From contig JBOEHK010000001.1 in the NCBI GenBank assembly GCA_050633885.1, positions 248,001 through 312,000 on the forward strand: a stretch of 64,000 bases of DNA. The letters run 5' to 3'. A program made the translations under genes and the position numbers. Positions 27,818-37,422 of this stretch are shown piece by piece. Numbering within the stretch: the stretch's first letter is position 1; the number at the start of each line of letters is the position of its first letter. This DNA is from JAWSVE01 sp050633885 (GTDB lineage: Bacteria > Pseudomonadota > Gammaproteobacteria > Pseudomonadales > Cellvibrionaceae). Below the pieces are notes generated by a model, which was given only the letters and a program-made list of their open reading frames with translations, did not search any database and was not told the origin of the DNA.

Positions 27818-30565
27818 ATGATTGGCAAGGCATTTCGCTCAGTATTTGGTACAAAAAATGATCGTGAATTACGGAAGATGGGGAAGATTGTTCAGCGTAT
27901 CAATGCGCAAGAAGATGCATTTCAAGCCCTAAGCGATGAAGAGCTTAAACACAAAACAGTAGAATTTCGAGACCGCTTCGCTAATGGTGAATCGTTAGAT
28001 GATCTTCTTCCCGAAGCTTTTGCGGCTGTACGTGAAGCGAGTAAAAGAACGTTGGGTTTGCGACATTTTGATGTGCAAATGATTGGTGGTATTACCTTGC
28101 ATGAGGGGCGTATTGCGGAAATGCGTACAGGTGAAGGTAAAACATTGGTCGCCACCTTACCGGCTTACTTGAATGCAATTCCTGCACAAGGTGTTCACCT
28201 GATTACGGTCAATGATTATCTAGCCAGCCGTGACGCCAACTGGATGGCTCCTATTTATGAATTTTTAGGCATGTCAGTCGGTGTGATTCAATCAATGCAG
28301 TCGAATGATGTTAAGCGAGAAGCGTATCAAGCTGATATTACTTACGGCACCAATAATGAATTTGGCTTTGATTATCTTCGCGACAATATGGCGTTGAGAA
28401 AAGAAGACAAATCGCAGAGAGAGTTACATTTTGCGATTGTCGATGAAGTTGATTCGATATTAATTGATGAGGCGAGAACACCGTTAATTATTTCTGGTGC
28501 TGCGCAAGACAGTTCTGAATCTTATAAACGAATTAATCGTTTCATCCCTAAATTAAAACGTCAAATGGAAGTGGAAGAAGGTGTTGATGTTGAGCCTGGT
28601 GATTACGTTATTGATGAAAAATCTCGTCAGGTTGAATTAACTGAACAAGGCCATCAGGTTGTCGAAGAAATGATGACAAAAGATGGTTTACTTGAGGAAA
28701 ATGATAGTCTTTACGCGGCCACGAATTTAGGTTTGCTGCATCATATTCATTCTGCATTACGAGCTCATGTACTTTTCCAGAAGAATGTTGATTATATTGT
28801 ACAAGACAATGAAGTTGTTTTAATCGATGAGCACACTGGCCGCACTATGGCTGGCCGTCGACTGTCTGAAGGTTTGCATCAAGCGATTGAAGCGAAAGAA
28901 AATGTGACCATTCAAAGCGAAAGCCAAACGCTAGCGTCAACGACTTTCCAAAATTATTTTCGCCTTTATGACAAACTAGCTGGAATGACCGGTACAGCTG
29001 ACACCGAAGCTTACGAATTCCGTGAAATATACGGTTTAGATGTTGTTGTTATTCCAACCAACAAAGAGGTGTCTCGTGAAGATTTAAATGATTTAGTTTA
29101 TTTGTCGATAGATGAGAAGTATGCAGCGGTTATTGAAGATATTCGAGATTGTCAAAAGCGTAATGCGCCTGTCCTAGTGGGTGTAGGTTCAATCGAAACA
29201 TCCGAAGAAGTGTCTCGTCGTTTAGAGAAGGCTGGTATTGAGCATAAAGTTCTGAATGCAAAATATCATGAAAAAGAAGCCGATATTATTGCGCAAGCAG
29301 GTCGTCCAGGAGCAATTACGATTGCGACTAATATGGCCGGTCGTGGTACCGATATTATGTTGGGTGGTAATTGGGAGTCAGAAGTTGCGAAGCTAGATAA
29401 CCCTACAAAAGTCGAAATAGAATCAATAAAAAGCGAGTGGCAAAAACGTCATGCAACTGTTATCGAAGCGAACGGTTTACACATTATTTGTACTGAAAGA
29501 AATGAGAGTCGTCGTATCGATAACCAATTCCGTGGACGAGCTGGTCGACAAGGTGATCCTGGTGTTTCGCGCTTTTATTTATCGATGGAAGATAACTTGA
29601 TGCGAATTTTTGCATCTGAGCGCATGCGTGGAATTATGCAAGCAATTGGTTTGGAGAAAGGTGAAGCAATTGAGCATCGAATGGTTTCTAATGCGATAGA
29701 AAAAGCACAAAGGAAAGTGGAAGGTCGGAACTTTGATATTCGCAAACAATTATTAGAATACGATGATGTTGCCAATGATCAACGACAAGTTGTTTATCAG
29801 CAGAGACAAGATCTATTGGATTCTGACAGTATTGAAGATGCAATTACATCTATTCGTAGAGAAGTTGTTAACGATACTGTGAGTGGTTTTATTCCTCCTC
29901 AAAGTATTGAAGAGCAATGGGATATTTCAGGTCTAGAGCAACATTTGTCGACAGATTATGGTTTGTCGTTACCTATAAAAGACTGGTTAGATTCTGATAA
30001 AAATCTTCACGAAGATTCGCTTCGTGAAAAAATTCTAGATGCTGCCCAGGCTGGATACGATGAAAAATGCGAAAGATTTGGAACCGTTATTCGGGAAATA
30101 GAAAAGCAAATTATGTTGCAAGTTCTTGATAATTACTGGAAAGAACACTTATCGAACATGGATCATTTGCGACAAGGCATTGGCTTAAGAGCATATGCTC
30201 AAAAAAATCCAAAACAAGAATATAAGCGCGAAGCTTTTGAAATGTTCCAAGGCATGTTGTCTGACATTCAACACGAAGTGATTAAAGTCTTAGCACGTGT
30301 TGAGCCTATGACCCAAGAGCAAGTTGAAGAAATGGAACGTCGTCAGCGTGAAGCTTTAGAGCAACAAAAAATGCAACTCCAGCATGCTGAGGCTTCGGCT
30401 TTATCAGTGGGTGATGATGCTCCTGTCGTTAACAAACGAATCGCTGAAAACAAGGTGCCTCAGCAAACACCGTTTGTACGAGAAGGGCAAAAGCTAGGCC
30501 GAAATGAGCCATGTCCTTGTGGTTCCGGAAAAAAATATAAACAGTGCCATGGTAAATTGAGCTAA
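27818..30565 (+). CDS. secA: Preprotein translocase ATPase SecA
   Basis: 915 residues, the motor that drives proteins through SecYEG. The Walker A MRTGEGKTLVATLPAYL is near 102-118 and the DEAD-like Walker B DEVDSILIDEARTPLIISG near 209-227; the preprotein cross-linking domain follows, then NBD2 with TNMAGRGTDIMLGG and QFRGRAGRQGDPG. The C-terminus ends with the zinc finger EPCPCGSGKKYKQCHG, which binds SecB and ribosomes. No secM-like arrest gene lies upstream; the 275-base gap has only an AT-rich inverted repeat. Confidence 0.98.
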   Translation: MIGKAFRSVFGTKNDRELRKMGKIVQRINAQEDAFQALSDEELKHKTVEFRDRFANGESLDDLLPEAFAAVREASKRTLGLRHFDVQMIGGITLHEGRIAEMRTGEGKTLVATLPAYLNAIPAQGVHLITVNDYLASRDANWMAPIYEFLGMSVGVIQSMQSNDVKREAYQADITYGTNNEFGFDYLRDNMALRKEDKSQRELHFAIVDEVDSILIDEARTPLIISGAAQDSSESYKRINRFIPKLKRQMEVEEGVDVEPGDYVIDEKSRQVELTEQGHQVVEEMMTKDGLLEENDSLYAATNLGLLHHIHSALRAHVLFQKNVDYIVQDNEVVLIDEHTGRTMAGRRLSEGLHQAIEAKENVTIQSESQTLASTTFQNYFRLYDKLAGMTGTADTEAYEFREIYGLDVVVIPTNKEVSREDLNDLVYLSIDEKYAAVIEDIRDCQKRNAPVLVGVGSIETSEEVSRRLEKAGIEHKVLNAKYHEKEADIIAQAGRPGAITIATNMAGRGTDIMLGGNWESEVAKLDNPTKVEIESIKSEWQKRHATVIEANGLHIICTERNESRRIDNQFRGRAGRQGDPGVSRFYLSMEDNLMRIFASERMRGIMQAIGLEKGEAIEHRMVSNAIEKAQRKVEGRNFDIRKQLLEYDDVANDQRQVVYQQRQDLLDSDSIEDAITSIRREVVNDTVSGFIPPQSIEEQWDISGLEQHLSTDYGLSLPIKDWLDSDKNLHEDSLREKILDAAQAGYDEKCERFGTVIREIEKQIMLQVLDNYWKEHLSNMDHLRQGIGLRAYAQKNPKQEYKREAFEMFQGMLSDIQHEVIKVLARVEPMTQEQVEEMERRQREALEQQKMQLQHAEASALSVGDDAPVVNKRIAENKVPQQTPFVREGQKLGRNEPCPCGSGKKYKQCHGKLS

Positions 30566-30625
30566 ATTGATTGGTTGATCAATGCATTGAAGATAACGAT
30601 TACATAATTTCTGAAGTAGGTTTTT

Positions 30626-31612
30626 TTGTCTAGTCAAAATATAGTGCATGTTGCTGTGGGCGTTATAGTGAATGCCAACGGAAAAATATTACTCACTCAA
30701 AGAGCTGAACATTCACACCAAGGTGGGTTGTGGGAATTTCCTGGTGGAAAAGTTGAAAAGGGCGAAAAAGTTCAAGCAGCTCTCGCGAGAGAGTTGCAAG
30801 AAGAATTAGCAATTGACATCCAATATTCTGAACCTTTAATTAAAATTAAACATGATTACACCGATAAATCCGTTTTGTTGGATGTGTGGTTAGTGAGATC
30901 TTTTTTGGGTACCGCCATTGGAAATGAGGGGCAGCCTCTCAAATGGGTTGGTTTAGAATCGTTATCGTTCAGCGAGAGTACTGAATACCCCCTTCCCGAG
31001 GCAAATAAATCCATAGTTTCTGCTTTGCAATTCCCTTCTCGCCAATTAATCACTGGCGACTTTATATCTGTAAATGATTTCAAGAAAAGACTACAGCGAG
31101 CGTTAATGTCCGGTATTCGTTTTATTCACCTGCGAATAGATTTAAACGAAAAATCTGAAGCGGTAGCGAATGAGATTATTAAATTGTCATTAGAGCTGTG
31201 TGAGTCTTACGATGTTTGTTTGGTGTTAAATAGTCGGTTGCTAGATATTTTAGGTCCTGATCTTGCCAATATATTTGAGTCTCATAATTGCGGTATTCAT
31301 TTAACTTCTGAGCATCTTAATATGTTGTCATCGCTTCCTCCTATCAAAGGTATTGTTGGCGCCTCGTGTCATAACGAAAAAGAACTGACTAAAGCTAAAG
31401 TTTTAGGTGTTGATTATGTCAATATTTCGCCGGTTAAAACGTCGCAGTCCCACCCTGATGTAGTTGGGCTTGGCTGGGAAAGTTTCTCAGACTTGGCTGA
31501 TCAAGTGAATGTCCCTGTCTATGCGTTAGGTGGTTTAGCTGGAGAGGATTTGTTAACTGTCAGGGAGAATGGTGGACAGGGTGTTGCCGGGATTTCGAGC
31601 TTTTGGATTTAA
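30626..31612 (+). CDS. mutT: Nudix hydrolase (MutT-like) fused to a ThiE-like domain
   Basis: 328 residues. The N-terminal 130 residues are a Nudix domain with a full Nudix box (G-G-K-V-E-K-G-E then RELQEEL, near 32-54) and resemble MutT, which removes 8-oxo-dGTP from the nucleotide pool. The C-terminal half (about 150-328) is a TIM barrel related to thiamine phosphate synthase, with GASCHNEKELTKAKVLGVDY and ISPVKTSQSHP. Several ThiE active-site positions differ (GIHLTSEH instead of GVHLGQxD), so ThiE activity is doubtful. The start is TTG at 30626 with AGTAGG six bases ahead; GTG 30644 is an alternative. The fusion is common downstream of secA in gammaproteobacteria. Confidence 0.9.
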   Translation: MSSQNIVHVAVGVIVNANGKILLTQRAEHSHQGGLWEFPGGKVEKGEKVQAALARELQEELAIDIQYSEPLIKIKHDYTDKSVLLDVWLVRSFLGTAIGNEGQPLKWVGLESLSFSESTEYPLPEANKSIVSALQFPSRQLITGDFISVNDFKKRLQRALMSGIRFIHLRIDLNEKSEAVANEIIKLSLELCESYDVCLVLNSRLLDILGPDLANIFESHNCGIHLTSEHLNMLSSLPPIKGIVGASCHNEKELTKAKVLGVDYVNISPVKTSQSHPDVVGLGWESFSDLADQVNVPVYALGGLAGEDLLTVRENGGQGVAGISSFWI

Positions 31613-31651
31613 AAAATAATTCGAAAAGAATAAATTATCTCAATCGGTCGT

Positions 31652-31858
31652 TTAAAAATCGCTTTGACTTAAATTGCCCTCGTGATCATCGCTTGACATA
31701 GCGTCGATAACAGAATCGCCAGCAATTTTATGGTCTTCATTTGCCCAGCTTCCTAAGTCAATGAGTTGACATCTTTTAGAGCAAAAAGGGCGATGCGGAA
31801 ATTTATCGTTCCATTCAACTTTGTTTGAGCAATGTGGGCAGTTTAGAATTGTGGTCAT
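31652..31858 (-). CDS. yacG: DNA gyrase inhibitor / zinc-binding protein YacG
   Basis: 68 residues. Four cysteines in the pattern C-P-H-C near 7-10 and F-C-S-K-R-C near 25-30 form the zinc site; the spacing and the following LIDLGSWANEDHKIAG identify YacG. The E. coli protein binds the GyrB subunit and inhibits gyrase. It follows coaE in the same direction, as in enterobacteria, but zapD, often found between them, is absent. It faces the Nudix gene convergently across about 40 bases. Confidence 0.95.
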   Translation of the reverse strand: MTTILNCPHCSNKVEWNDKFPHRPFCSKRCQLIDLGSWANEDHKIAGDSVIDAMSSDDHEGNLSQSDF

Positions 31859-31900
31859 TGTTTGAGTCTTTTCTTTAGAGTCTGTTTTATAAGCTCAGTG

Positions 31901-32509
31901 CTAAACATGTTGATTTTTTTCTGCAAGCTTTAAATAGAGCTCATGAAGCTTTTTAGTTTGCTCTTGTAAATGAAATAAATCCTGATCGTTGAAAATAATA
32001 TCATCCGCTTTTGCTTTTCTATCGTCACGCGATGTCTGCGCTTTCATAATTGATTTTACTTGTTCTACACTAACACCGTCTCTTGCCGAAGCGCGTTGCA
32101 ATTGATTTTCTTCGGGGGCATCAACAACAAGAATTCGATTGGTCATTAAGTTCTGCCCAGTTTCGACTAATAATGGCGAAACTAAAACAGCATATCGGCT
32201 GACCGCGTTTTGTAATTGTTTTTGAATTTCAGAATAGATAAGGGGGTGAAGAAGTGACTCAAGCCATTTTCTTTCTTCAGGGTCTTGAAAGATAATTTCT
32301 CTAAGCTTTCCTCTATCTAAGGTTCCCTCGGAATCTAAAATATCTTTTCCAAAGTGAGTTTCGATTTCTTTTAATGCGGGTTGCCCTAATGCGACAACCT
32401 CTCTTGAGACGATGTCAGCATCGACAATCGTAATACCAAACGATTTTAATGTATCAGTAACGGCTGTTTTTCCGCTACCAATACCACCTGTGACGCCAAC
32501 TACGTACAT
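31901..32509 (-). CDS. coaE: Dephospho-CoA kinase
   Basis: 202 residues. CoaE phosphorylates dephospho-CoA in the last step of coenzyme A synthesis. The P-loop GVTGGIGSGKTAVTD is at 5-19, DADIVSREVV near 32-41 binds the substrate, and the CoA domain includes LLHPLIY and VVDAPEENQLQRASARDG. It sits between pilD and yacG, a standard order in gammaproteobacteria. Confidence 0.97.
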   Translation of the reverse strand: MYVVGVTGGIGSGKTAVTDTLKSFGITIVDADIVSREVVALGQPALKEIETHFGKDILDSEGTLDRGKLREIIFQDPEERKWLESLLHPLIYSEIQKQLQNAVSRYAVLVSPLLVETGQNLMTNRILVVDAPEENQLQRASARDGVSVEQVKSIMKAQTSRDDRKAKADDIIFNDQDLFHLQEQTKKLHELYLKLAEKNQHV

Positions 32510-32604
32510 AAATATAATATCTTTAAGGTTATTGGGAGGGGTATTTTAGTGTGTTAGGAGAAAAAATTCGAATGCTTTAATAAGGAGGAGCGAGTTTTAC
32601 TTAT

Positions 32605-33489
32605 TTATTTTAAATTAGCAAATTGAAGATAAGTTTGAGTGATTTGATCTCCCCAAAATAATGCGATGAGGCCAGCAATAGCGAGATAAGGGCCAAAGGG
32701 GATGGGAATGTTTTTATCTCGCCCAAAGATAAGGATTCCTGCAATACCGATAAAAGCGCCTACAAAAGAAGACAGTAAAATAATCAGCGGCAACGCTTGC
32801 CAGCCGAGCCAAGCCCCAAAAGCAGCGAGTAATTTAAAATCGCCATATCCCATGCCTTCTTTCTTAGTTAAAATTTTAAAAGCCCAAAATACGCTCCATA
32901 ACGAGAGATACCCAGCAATAGCGCCATAGACTGCATCTTCTAGGGAAGTAAAAAATTCAAAGCTGTTGGCTATGATTCCCAGCCAAAGTAACGGTAGTGT
33001 GATGTTATCGGGCAATAGTTGTGTGTCGATATCAATCATGGTTAAGGCGATTAATGACCACAATAAGATTAATAACAATCCACCTTCAGCGGTGGCGCCA
33101 AATTTATAAATCATTAACCCGGACAGAATCCCTGTTACGGCTTCAATGATCGGATAACGAGAAGAAATGGGATTTTTACAACCTGAACACTTACCCTTTA
33201 AAAATAAATAGCTGATGACAGGAATGTTTTCCCAAGAGCGAATTTTGTGTTTGCAGTTGGGGCAGGAGGAGGAGGGAAAAAGTAAATTATAAGTGCTAGG
33301 AGCGCCGTTGTTTTTTTCTTCTGATTGTTTTATTTCTAATAATTCACAGCAGTCAGACTTCCAGGCGTTTTGCAGCATGATAGGAAGTCTGTGAATCACA
33401 ACATTTAAAAAGCTGCCGATTAATAAACCTAAAATGATAGAAACAGTTATTACTAACTCAATAGGCAATTGATTTATGGTTGATTGCAT
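32605..33489 (-). CDS. pilD: Type IV prepilin peptidase / N-methyltransferase PilD
   Basis: 294 residues, about eight membrane helices. PilD cleaves the leader of type IV prepilins and methylates the new N-terminal phenylalanine. The zinc tetracysteine is CPNC near 76-79 with CSGC near 101-104. The two catalytic aspartates are in DIDTQLLPD and GYGDFK, the latter in the signature GMGYGDFKLLAAFGAWLGW. It is last in the minus-strand pilB-pilC-pilD run and nine bases from pilC. Confidence 0.96.
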   Translation of the reverse strand: MQSTINQLPIELVITVSIILGLLIGSFLNVVIHRLPIMLQNAWKSDCCELLEIKQSEEKNNGAPSTYNLLFPSSSCPNCKHKIRSWENIPVISYLFLKGKCSGCKNPISSRYPIIEAVTGILSGLMIYKFGATAEGGLLLILLWSLIALTMIDIDTQLLPDNITLPLLWLGIIANSFEFFTSLEDAVYGAIAGYLSLWSVFWAFKILTKKEGMGYGDFKLLAAFGAWLGWQALPLIILLSSFVGAFIGIAGILIFGRDKNIPIPFGPYLAIAGLIALFWGDQITQTYLQFANLK

Positions 33490-33498
33490 TGAGTTGCT

Positions 33499-34719
33499 TT
33501 AAACCACCGAACCTAATTGGAATATAGGTAAGTACATCGCAATCATTAGTCCTCCAACCAGCACACCAAGTACAGACATAATCATTGGTTCAAGCAGGGA
33601 AGTTAAATTGTCCACCATGTTGTCTACGGCTTCTTCATAAAATTGGGCAACCTTGTCTAACATTTCATCTAATGCGCCTGACTCTTCACCTATCGCCGTC
33701 ATTTGAATTAATAATGCAGGAAATTTTCCAGATTGTTTTAATGAGTGATTTAACTGAATACCAGTCGAAACTTCTTCTCGGATTTTAATTATCGCTGTAT
33801 GGTAAACTCTATTTCCTGCGGCTCCTGCAACTGACGTCAACGCGTCAATTAAAGGAACACCCGCAGCAAATGTTGTGGAAAGTGTTCTGCCGAACCTTGC
33901 CATAACTGAAAGGTATAATATATCGCCAACAATGGGTAATTTAAGCGAGTACCTATCAACAGCAGTTGCGAATGCCTCGGATCGAGTTTTTGCTTCTTTA
34001 AAGCAGAAGAAAATAACTACAAAACCAATTATAATTAATAACCAATATTTTTGGGCTAGTACAGATAGGTTCATAACAAATAAAGTAAATGCTGGGAGGT
34101 CCGCACCGAAGCTGCTAAATGTTTCAGCGAATTGAGGGACAACTTTTACTAAAAGAATACCTGTCACGATAACGGCTACAACAACAACAGCGATAGGATA
34201 AGTTAATGCTTTTTTAATTTTTGCTTTTAATTGTTCAGTTTTTTCTTTGTACAAAGCAATCCGATCGAGCATGGTTTCTAGAGCACCAGATTGTTCGCCA
34301 GATTCAACTAAGTTACAAAATAGATCATCAAAATATTTAGGGTGTTTTCGTAAAGAGGGAGCGAAACCACTGCCAGCTGCAACATCTTCTCTAATGTTTA
34401 AGACAAGCTCTCTAAGGGACGGGTTTTCTAAGCCGTCTGCAACAATTTCAAAACTTTGAACAAGAGGGACGCCTGCCTTCATCATGGTTGCCATTTGACG
34501 AGTGAACATAGCAATGTCCATTGGCTTAATGGCTTTTTTCCCGCCGCTAAATAGTGGCTTGGGCTTCTTGCGAACTCCGCTAGTTCGAATTCCTTGTTTT
34601 ATGAGCTGAGCTCTAACCAGAGCCGAGCTTTGGCCGCTCATTTCTCCAGAGACTTTGTTGCCCTTTTTATCGACGCCCTTATAGAGAAATACGTTCGATT
34701 TTGCCGTTGCGGTTGCCAT
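33499..34719 (-). CDS. pilC: Type IV pilus inner-membrane platform protein PilC
   Basis: 406 residues with two copies of the type II secretion F domain (about 70-195 and 270-395) and three hydrophobic segments, ending in PMIMSVLGVLVGGLMIAMYLP. The first repeat has MDIAMFTRQMATMMKAGVPL and the second DALTSVAGAAGNRVYH with GEESGALDEML. It links the PilB motor to pilin assembly. pilB ends only three bases upstream, so the two are probably translated together. Confidence 0.97.
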   Translation of the reverse strand: MATATAKSNVFLYKGVDKKGNKVSGEMSGQSSALVRAQLIKQGIRTSGVRKKPKPLFSGGKKAIKPMDIAMFTRQMATMMKAGVPLVQSFEIVADGLENPSLRELVLNIREDVAAGSGFAPSLRKHPKYFDDLFCNLVESGEQSGALETMLDRIALYKEKTEQLKAKIKKALTYPIAVVVVAVIVTGILLVKVVPQFAETFSSFGADLPAFTLFVMNLSVLAQKYWLLIIIGFVVIFFCFKEAKTRSEAFATAVDRYSLKLPIVGDILYLSVMARFGRTLSTTFAAGVPLIDALTSVAGAAGNRVYHTAIIKIREEVSTGIQLNHSLKQSGKFPALLIQMTAIGEESGALDEMLDKVAQFYEEAVDNMVDNLTSLLEPMIMSVLGVLVGGLMIAMYLPIFQLGSVV

Positions 34720-34722
34720 AGA

Positions 34723-36450
34723 TTAATCCTTCGTTACCCGATTAGCCTCTTCAAGGCTGGTTAAACCAATTGCAGCTTTTCGTAATGCTGAAATTCGAAG
34801 ATTATTGAACCCTTCTTTAAATGCTTGTTTCGCAATATCTAGTGAATTACCACCTTCCATTATAAGGCTGGCAATTGCTGGAGTGATGCGAACTACTTCG
34901 TAAACACCAACACGCCCTTTATAGCCGTTGGTGCATTGAGAGCACCCTACTGGGTGATAAAGTTCTAAATCCTTTCTCTCTATGCCAATCTCGTCAAAGC
35001 CTTCTTCTTTCAAAATTTCATCAGGAATATCATCTGCCGGCTTTTTACAGCTACCGCATAAGCGCCTAGCTAATCGCTGTGCGATAATCAGACTGACTGA
35101 TGTCGCAACGTTAAAAGCAGGAACCCCCATATTAAGTAATCGCGTAAGCGTTTCAGGAGCGCTATTGGTATGGAGTGTGGATAATACCAAGTGACCTGTC
35201 TGCGCTGCTTTAATACCTATTTCAGCGGTTTCTAAATCCCGTATTTCCCCAACCATGACAATATCGGGATCTTGACGCAAAAAAGACCGTAACGCTTCAG
35301 CAAAAGTTAAGCCAACCTTGGTGTTCATCTGTACTTGATTAATGCCTTCAAGGTTGATTTCGACAGGATCTTCGGCTGTCGAGATATTACGCTCTGGGGT
35401 ATTGAGGATGTTTAATCCGGTGTAGAGGGAAACTGTTTTACCGCTACCCGTTGGTCCTGTGACCAAAATCATTCCCTGAGGTTGATCGAGAGCATCGGTA
35501 AATAATTTTTTCTGATCTTCTTCATAACCTAGCGCATCGATACCCAATTTAGCTGAGCTAGGGTCCAAAATACGTAGAACGATCTTTTCGCCAAATAAAG
35601 TTGGCAATGTATTCACACGAAAATCGATGGCACGTGTTTTCGATATCTTCATCTTGATGCGTCCATCTTGGGGGACGCGTCTTTCGGAGATATCCATTTG
35701 AGACATAACTTTTAGTCTTGCCGCCAAACGAGTTGCTAAGTTTGTTGGTGGTTTGGCAACCTCTTGTAAAATACCATCAGTCCGAAACCTGACTCGGTAA
35801 GCTTTTTCGTAGGGTTCAAAATGAATATCCGAAGCGCCGCCCTTAATCGCATCTAGTAAAATTTTATTAATGAATCTAACGATGGGCGCTTCATCCGCTT
35901 CCTTATTGTCCTCATCAGAAGAATTGTCCTCATCGACAGCTTGGATATCTAGGTCATCGAGAGAATCTTCATCGAGATCACCTAGTGCGTCGCCGATTGA
36001 TTCTTCTTTTTTGTTGAAGTAGGCGTCAATGGCTATGTTGAGCTTATCTGCTTCAACCAAAATGGCTTCAGTTGTCTTACCAGTGTTGAACTTAATCTCA
36101 TCGAGAGCGTGGAGGTTGGTTGGATCTGATACGGCTAAGAACAGACGATTACCGCGCAGATGAAGTGGTAATACATGATGTTTTCGTATGAGTTTATCAT
36201 CGACTAAATTTTCAGGGACTGTATCAGGCCTAAGAGATGATAAGTCCATTACTGGTGTGCCGAACTCTTCAGAAGCGGCAAAGGCAATGGTAGCGGCGGG
36301 TATCTCTGTTGATTGGACGAGCTGAAGCGCAAACGGCAGTTTGTTCTTGTGTGCCGTTTTTAATATATCCTGAGAAGCCGCCTCATCAATTAAACCATCA
36401 GCGACAAGCCGCTTAGCGAGACCGCTCATTATGGGAGCACTTGCATTCAT
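34723..36450 (-). CDS. pilB: Type IV pilus extension ATPase PilB
   Basis: 575 residues from the ATG at 36450; an in-frame TTG at 36465 would add five residues and has no better binding site. The N-terminal GspE/MSHB domains span about 1-160, the ATPase core has Walker A LVTGPTGSGKTVSLYTGL, the Asp box and Walker B DPDIVMVGEIRDLETAEIG, and the tetracysteine CGSCKKP with CSQCTNGYKGRVGVYEV completes the family pattern. PilB hydrolyses ATP to extend the pilus. An acidic insert (DEDSLDDLDIQAVDEDNSSD) at about 165-185 is notable. It is divergent from pilA. Confidence 0.97.
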   Translation of the reverse strand: MNASAPIMSGLAKRLVADGLIDEAASQDILKTAHKNKLPFALQLVQSTEIPAATIAFAASEEFGTPVMDLSSLRPDTVPENLVDDKLIRKHHVLPLHLRGNRLFLAVSDPTNLHALDEIKFNTGKTTEAILVEADKLNIAIDAYFNKKEESIGDALGDLDEDSLDDLDIQAVDEDNSSDEDNKEADEAPIVRFINKILLDAIKGGASDIHFEPYEKAYRVRFRTDGILQEVAKPPTNLATRLAARLKVMSQMDISERRVPQDGRIKMKISKTRAIDFRVNTLPTLFGEKIVLRILDPSSAKLGIDALGYEEDQKKLFTDALDQPQGMILVTGPTGSGKTVSLYTGLNILNTPERNISTAEDPVEINLEGINQVQMNTKVGLTFAEALRSFLRQDPDIVMVGEIRDLETAEIGIKAAQTGHLVLSTLHTNSAPETLTRLLNMGVPAFNVATSVSLIIAQRLARRLCGSCKKPADDIPDEILKEEGFDEIGIERKDLELYHPVGCSQCTNGYKGRVGVYEVVRITPAIASLIMEGGNSLDIAKQAFKEGFNNLRISALRKAAIGLTSLEEANRVTKD

Positions 36451-36634
36451 TAGTTGGGTTACCAAAATAAAAAATCAGTTGTTAGACCTAATAATATGCA
36501 TGAAGTTTGCCGACTAAGCACTTGTAATGCAAATTCTTTACGAAGTAAGTGCTATATCTGTGAATTAAGTCGAAAGTATTAGGGTTAGTTATAGAGTATA
36601 GACAATAAGGAGGTGACGGAAAGCGGTGATTTTA

Positions 36635-36649
36635 TGACAAATATTGTCA
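36635..36649 (+). promoter_or_regulatory. Palindrome upstream of pilA, candidate activator site
   Basis: TGACAA-ATA-TTGTCA is a perfect inverted repeat about 80 bases upstream of the -24 element of the pilA sigma-54 promoter. PilR binds TGTC-containing sites at such a distance upstream of pilA in Pseudomonas aeruginosa. The assignment to PilR is inference; pilSR are not in the window. Confidence 0.4.
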
Positions 36650-36713
36650 ATCAAAAGATAAGGTTTCAGAACTATATATTGGTTGGCCCTTTAAACTACG
36701 GTGGTTGGCAAAG

Positions 36714-36730
36714 TTGGCCCGCTAGTTGCT
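36714..36730 (+). promoter_or_regulatory. Sigma-54 promoter of pilA
   Basis: TTGGCCCGCTAGTTGCT fits the sigma-54 consensus TTGGCACG-N4-TTGCA, with the invariant GG and GC exactly ten bases apart. The predicted start near 36741 gives a leader of about 70 bases. pilA is RpoN-dependent in pseudomonads, which agrees. The 363-base interval 36451-36813 otherwise holds the divergent pilB promoter, which I could not pin down. Confidence 0.8.
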
Positions 36731-36813
36731 ATTACCTAGGCAGTGCTTGGTAAAAGCATGTTGACTAAGTCTTTTACTAGGCTTGATTTTTAAACGCTAT
36801 CGGAGCTTTACAC

Positions 36814-37380
36814 ATGAAACAATCTATCCAAAAAGGTTTTACATTAATTGAATTGATGATCGTTGTTGCGATTATTGGTATTTTAGCAGCAGTTGCATTA
36901 CCTGCTTATCAAGATTACACGGCGCGTTCACGTGTTGCTGAAGCATTGGGTCTTGCTAACGAAGCAAAGGTTATCGTACTTGATAATGCATCGAGTGTTA
37001 CTCCAGCTGCTGCTGGTGGTTTTGGCGCAGGGTATCCAACAAGTGCTGCTCCTGGTGTAGCCACAGCCCCTTGTAATGCTGCTGGTACTTGTGTTCAAAC
37101 AGTAGGTGATAATGGTGTTACTGCTAACACATCTCAAAACGTTCTAACCCTAACTATAACAACTGCAACTGGCCAAATTGATGTTGCTATGTCCGCTCGA
37201 GTATCTCTTCCTGGTGCGAATGTCGTTAGTATTGTACCATTTGTAAATGGTGCTCAATTGGTTGCTGGAGTTCGCCCAGCTGGCGCTGTGGTTTGGACTT
37301 GCTTTGCTGCTGGTAAAGCTAATGCTCCTGCTGCCGCTACTTTACCTGGCAACTTGGCTCCTGGTGAATGTAGAGCATAA
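36814..37380 (+). CDS. pilA: Type IV major pilin
   Basis: 188 residues. The class III leader is MKQSIQKG followed by FTLIELMIVVAIIGILAAVA, so PilD would cut after Gly8 and methylate Phe9; Glu at mature position 5 is present. The rest is rich in Ala, Gly, Thr and Val, with two cysteine pairs: one in APCNAAGTC and one bounding the C-terminal loop (WTCF to GECRA). The mature length of 180 residues is somewhat larger than a typical 145-160 residue type IVa pilin. A sigma-54 promoter precedes it and a strong terminator follows. Confidence 0.95.
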   Translation: MKQSIQKGFTLIELMIVVAIIGILAAVALPAYQDYTARSRVAEALGLANEAKVIVLDNASSVTPAAAGGFGAGYPTSAAPGVATAPCNAAGTCVQTVGDNGVTANTSQNVLTLTITTATGQIDVAMSARVSLPGANVVSIVPFVNGAQLVAGVRPAGAVVWTCFAAGKANAPAAATLPGNLAPGECRA

Positions 37381-37392
37381 GTTTCTTACGAT

Positions 37393-37422
37393 AAAAAAAC
37401 CCTGCATTGCAGGGTTTTTTTT
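37393..37422 (+). terminator. Rho-independent terminator of pilA
   Basis: AAAACCCTGC-ATT-GCAGGGTTTT forms a tight stem ending in a run of eight T. Its strength suggests most transcripts stop between pilA and the accessory gene. Confidence 0.92.
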
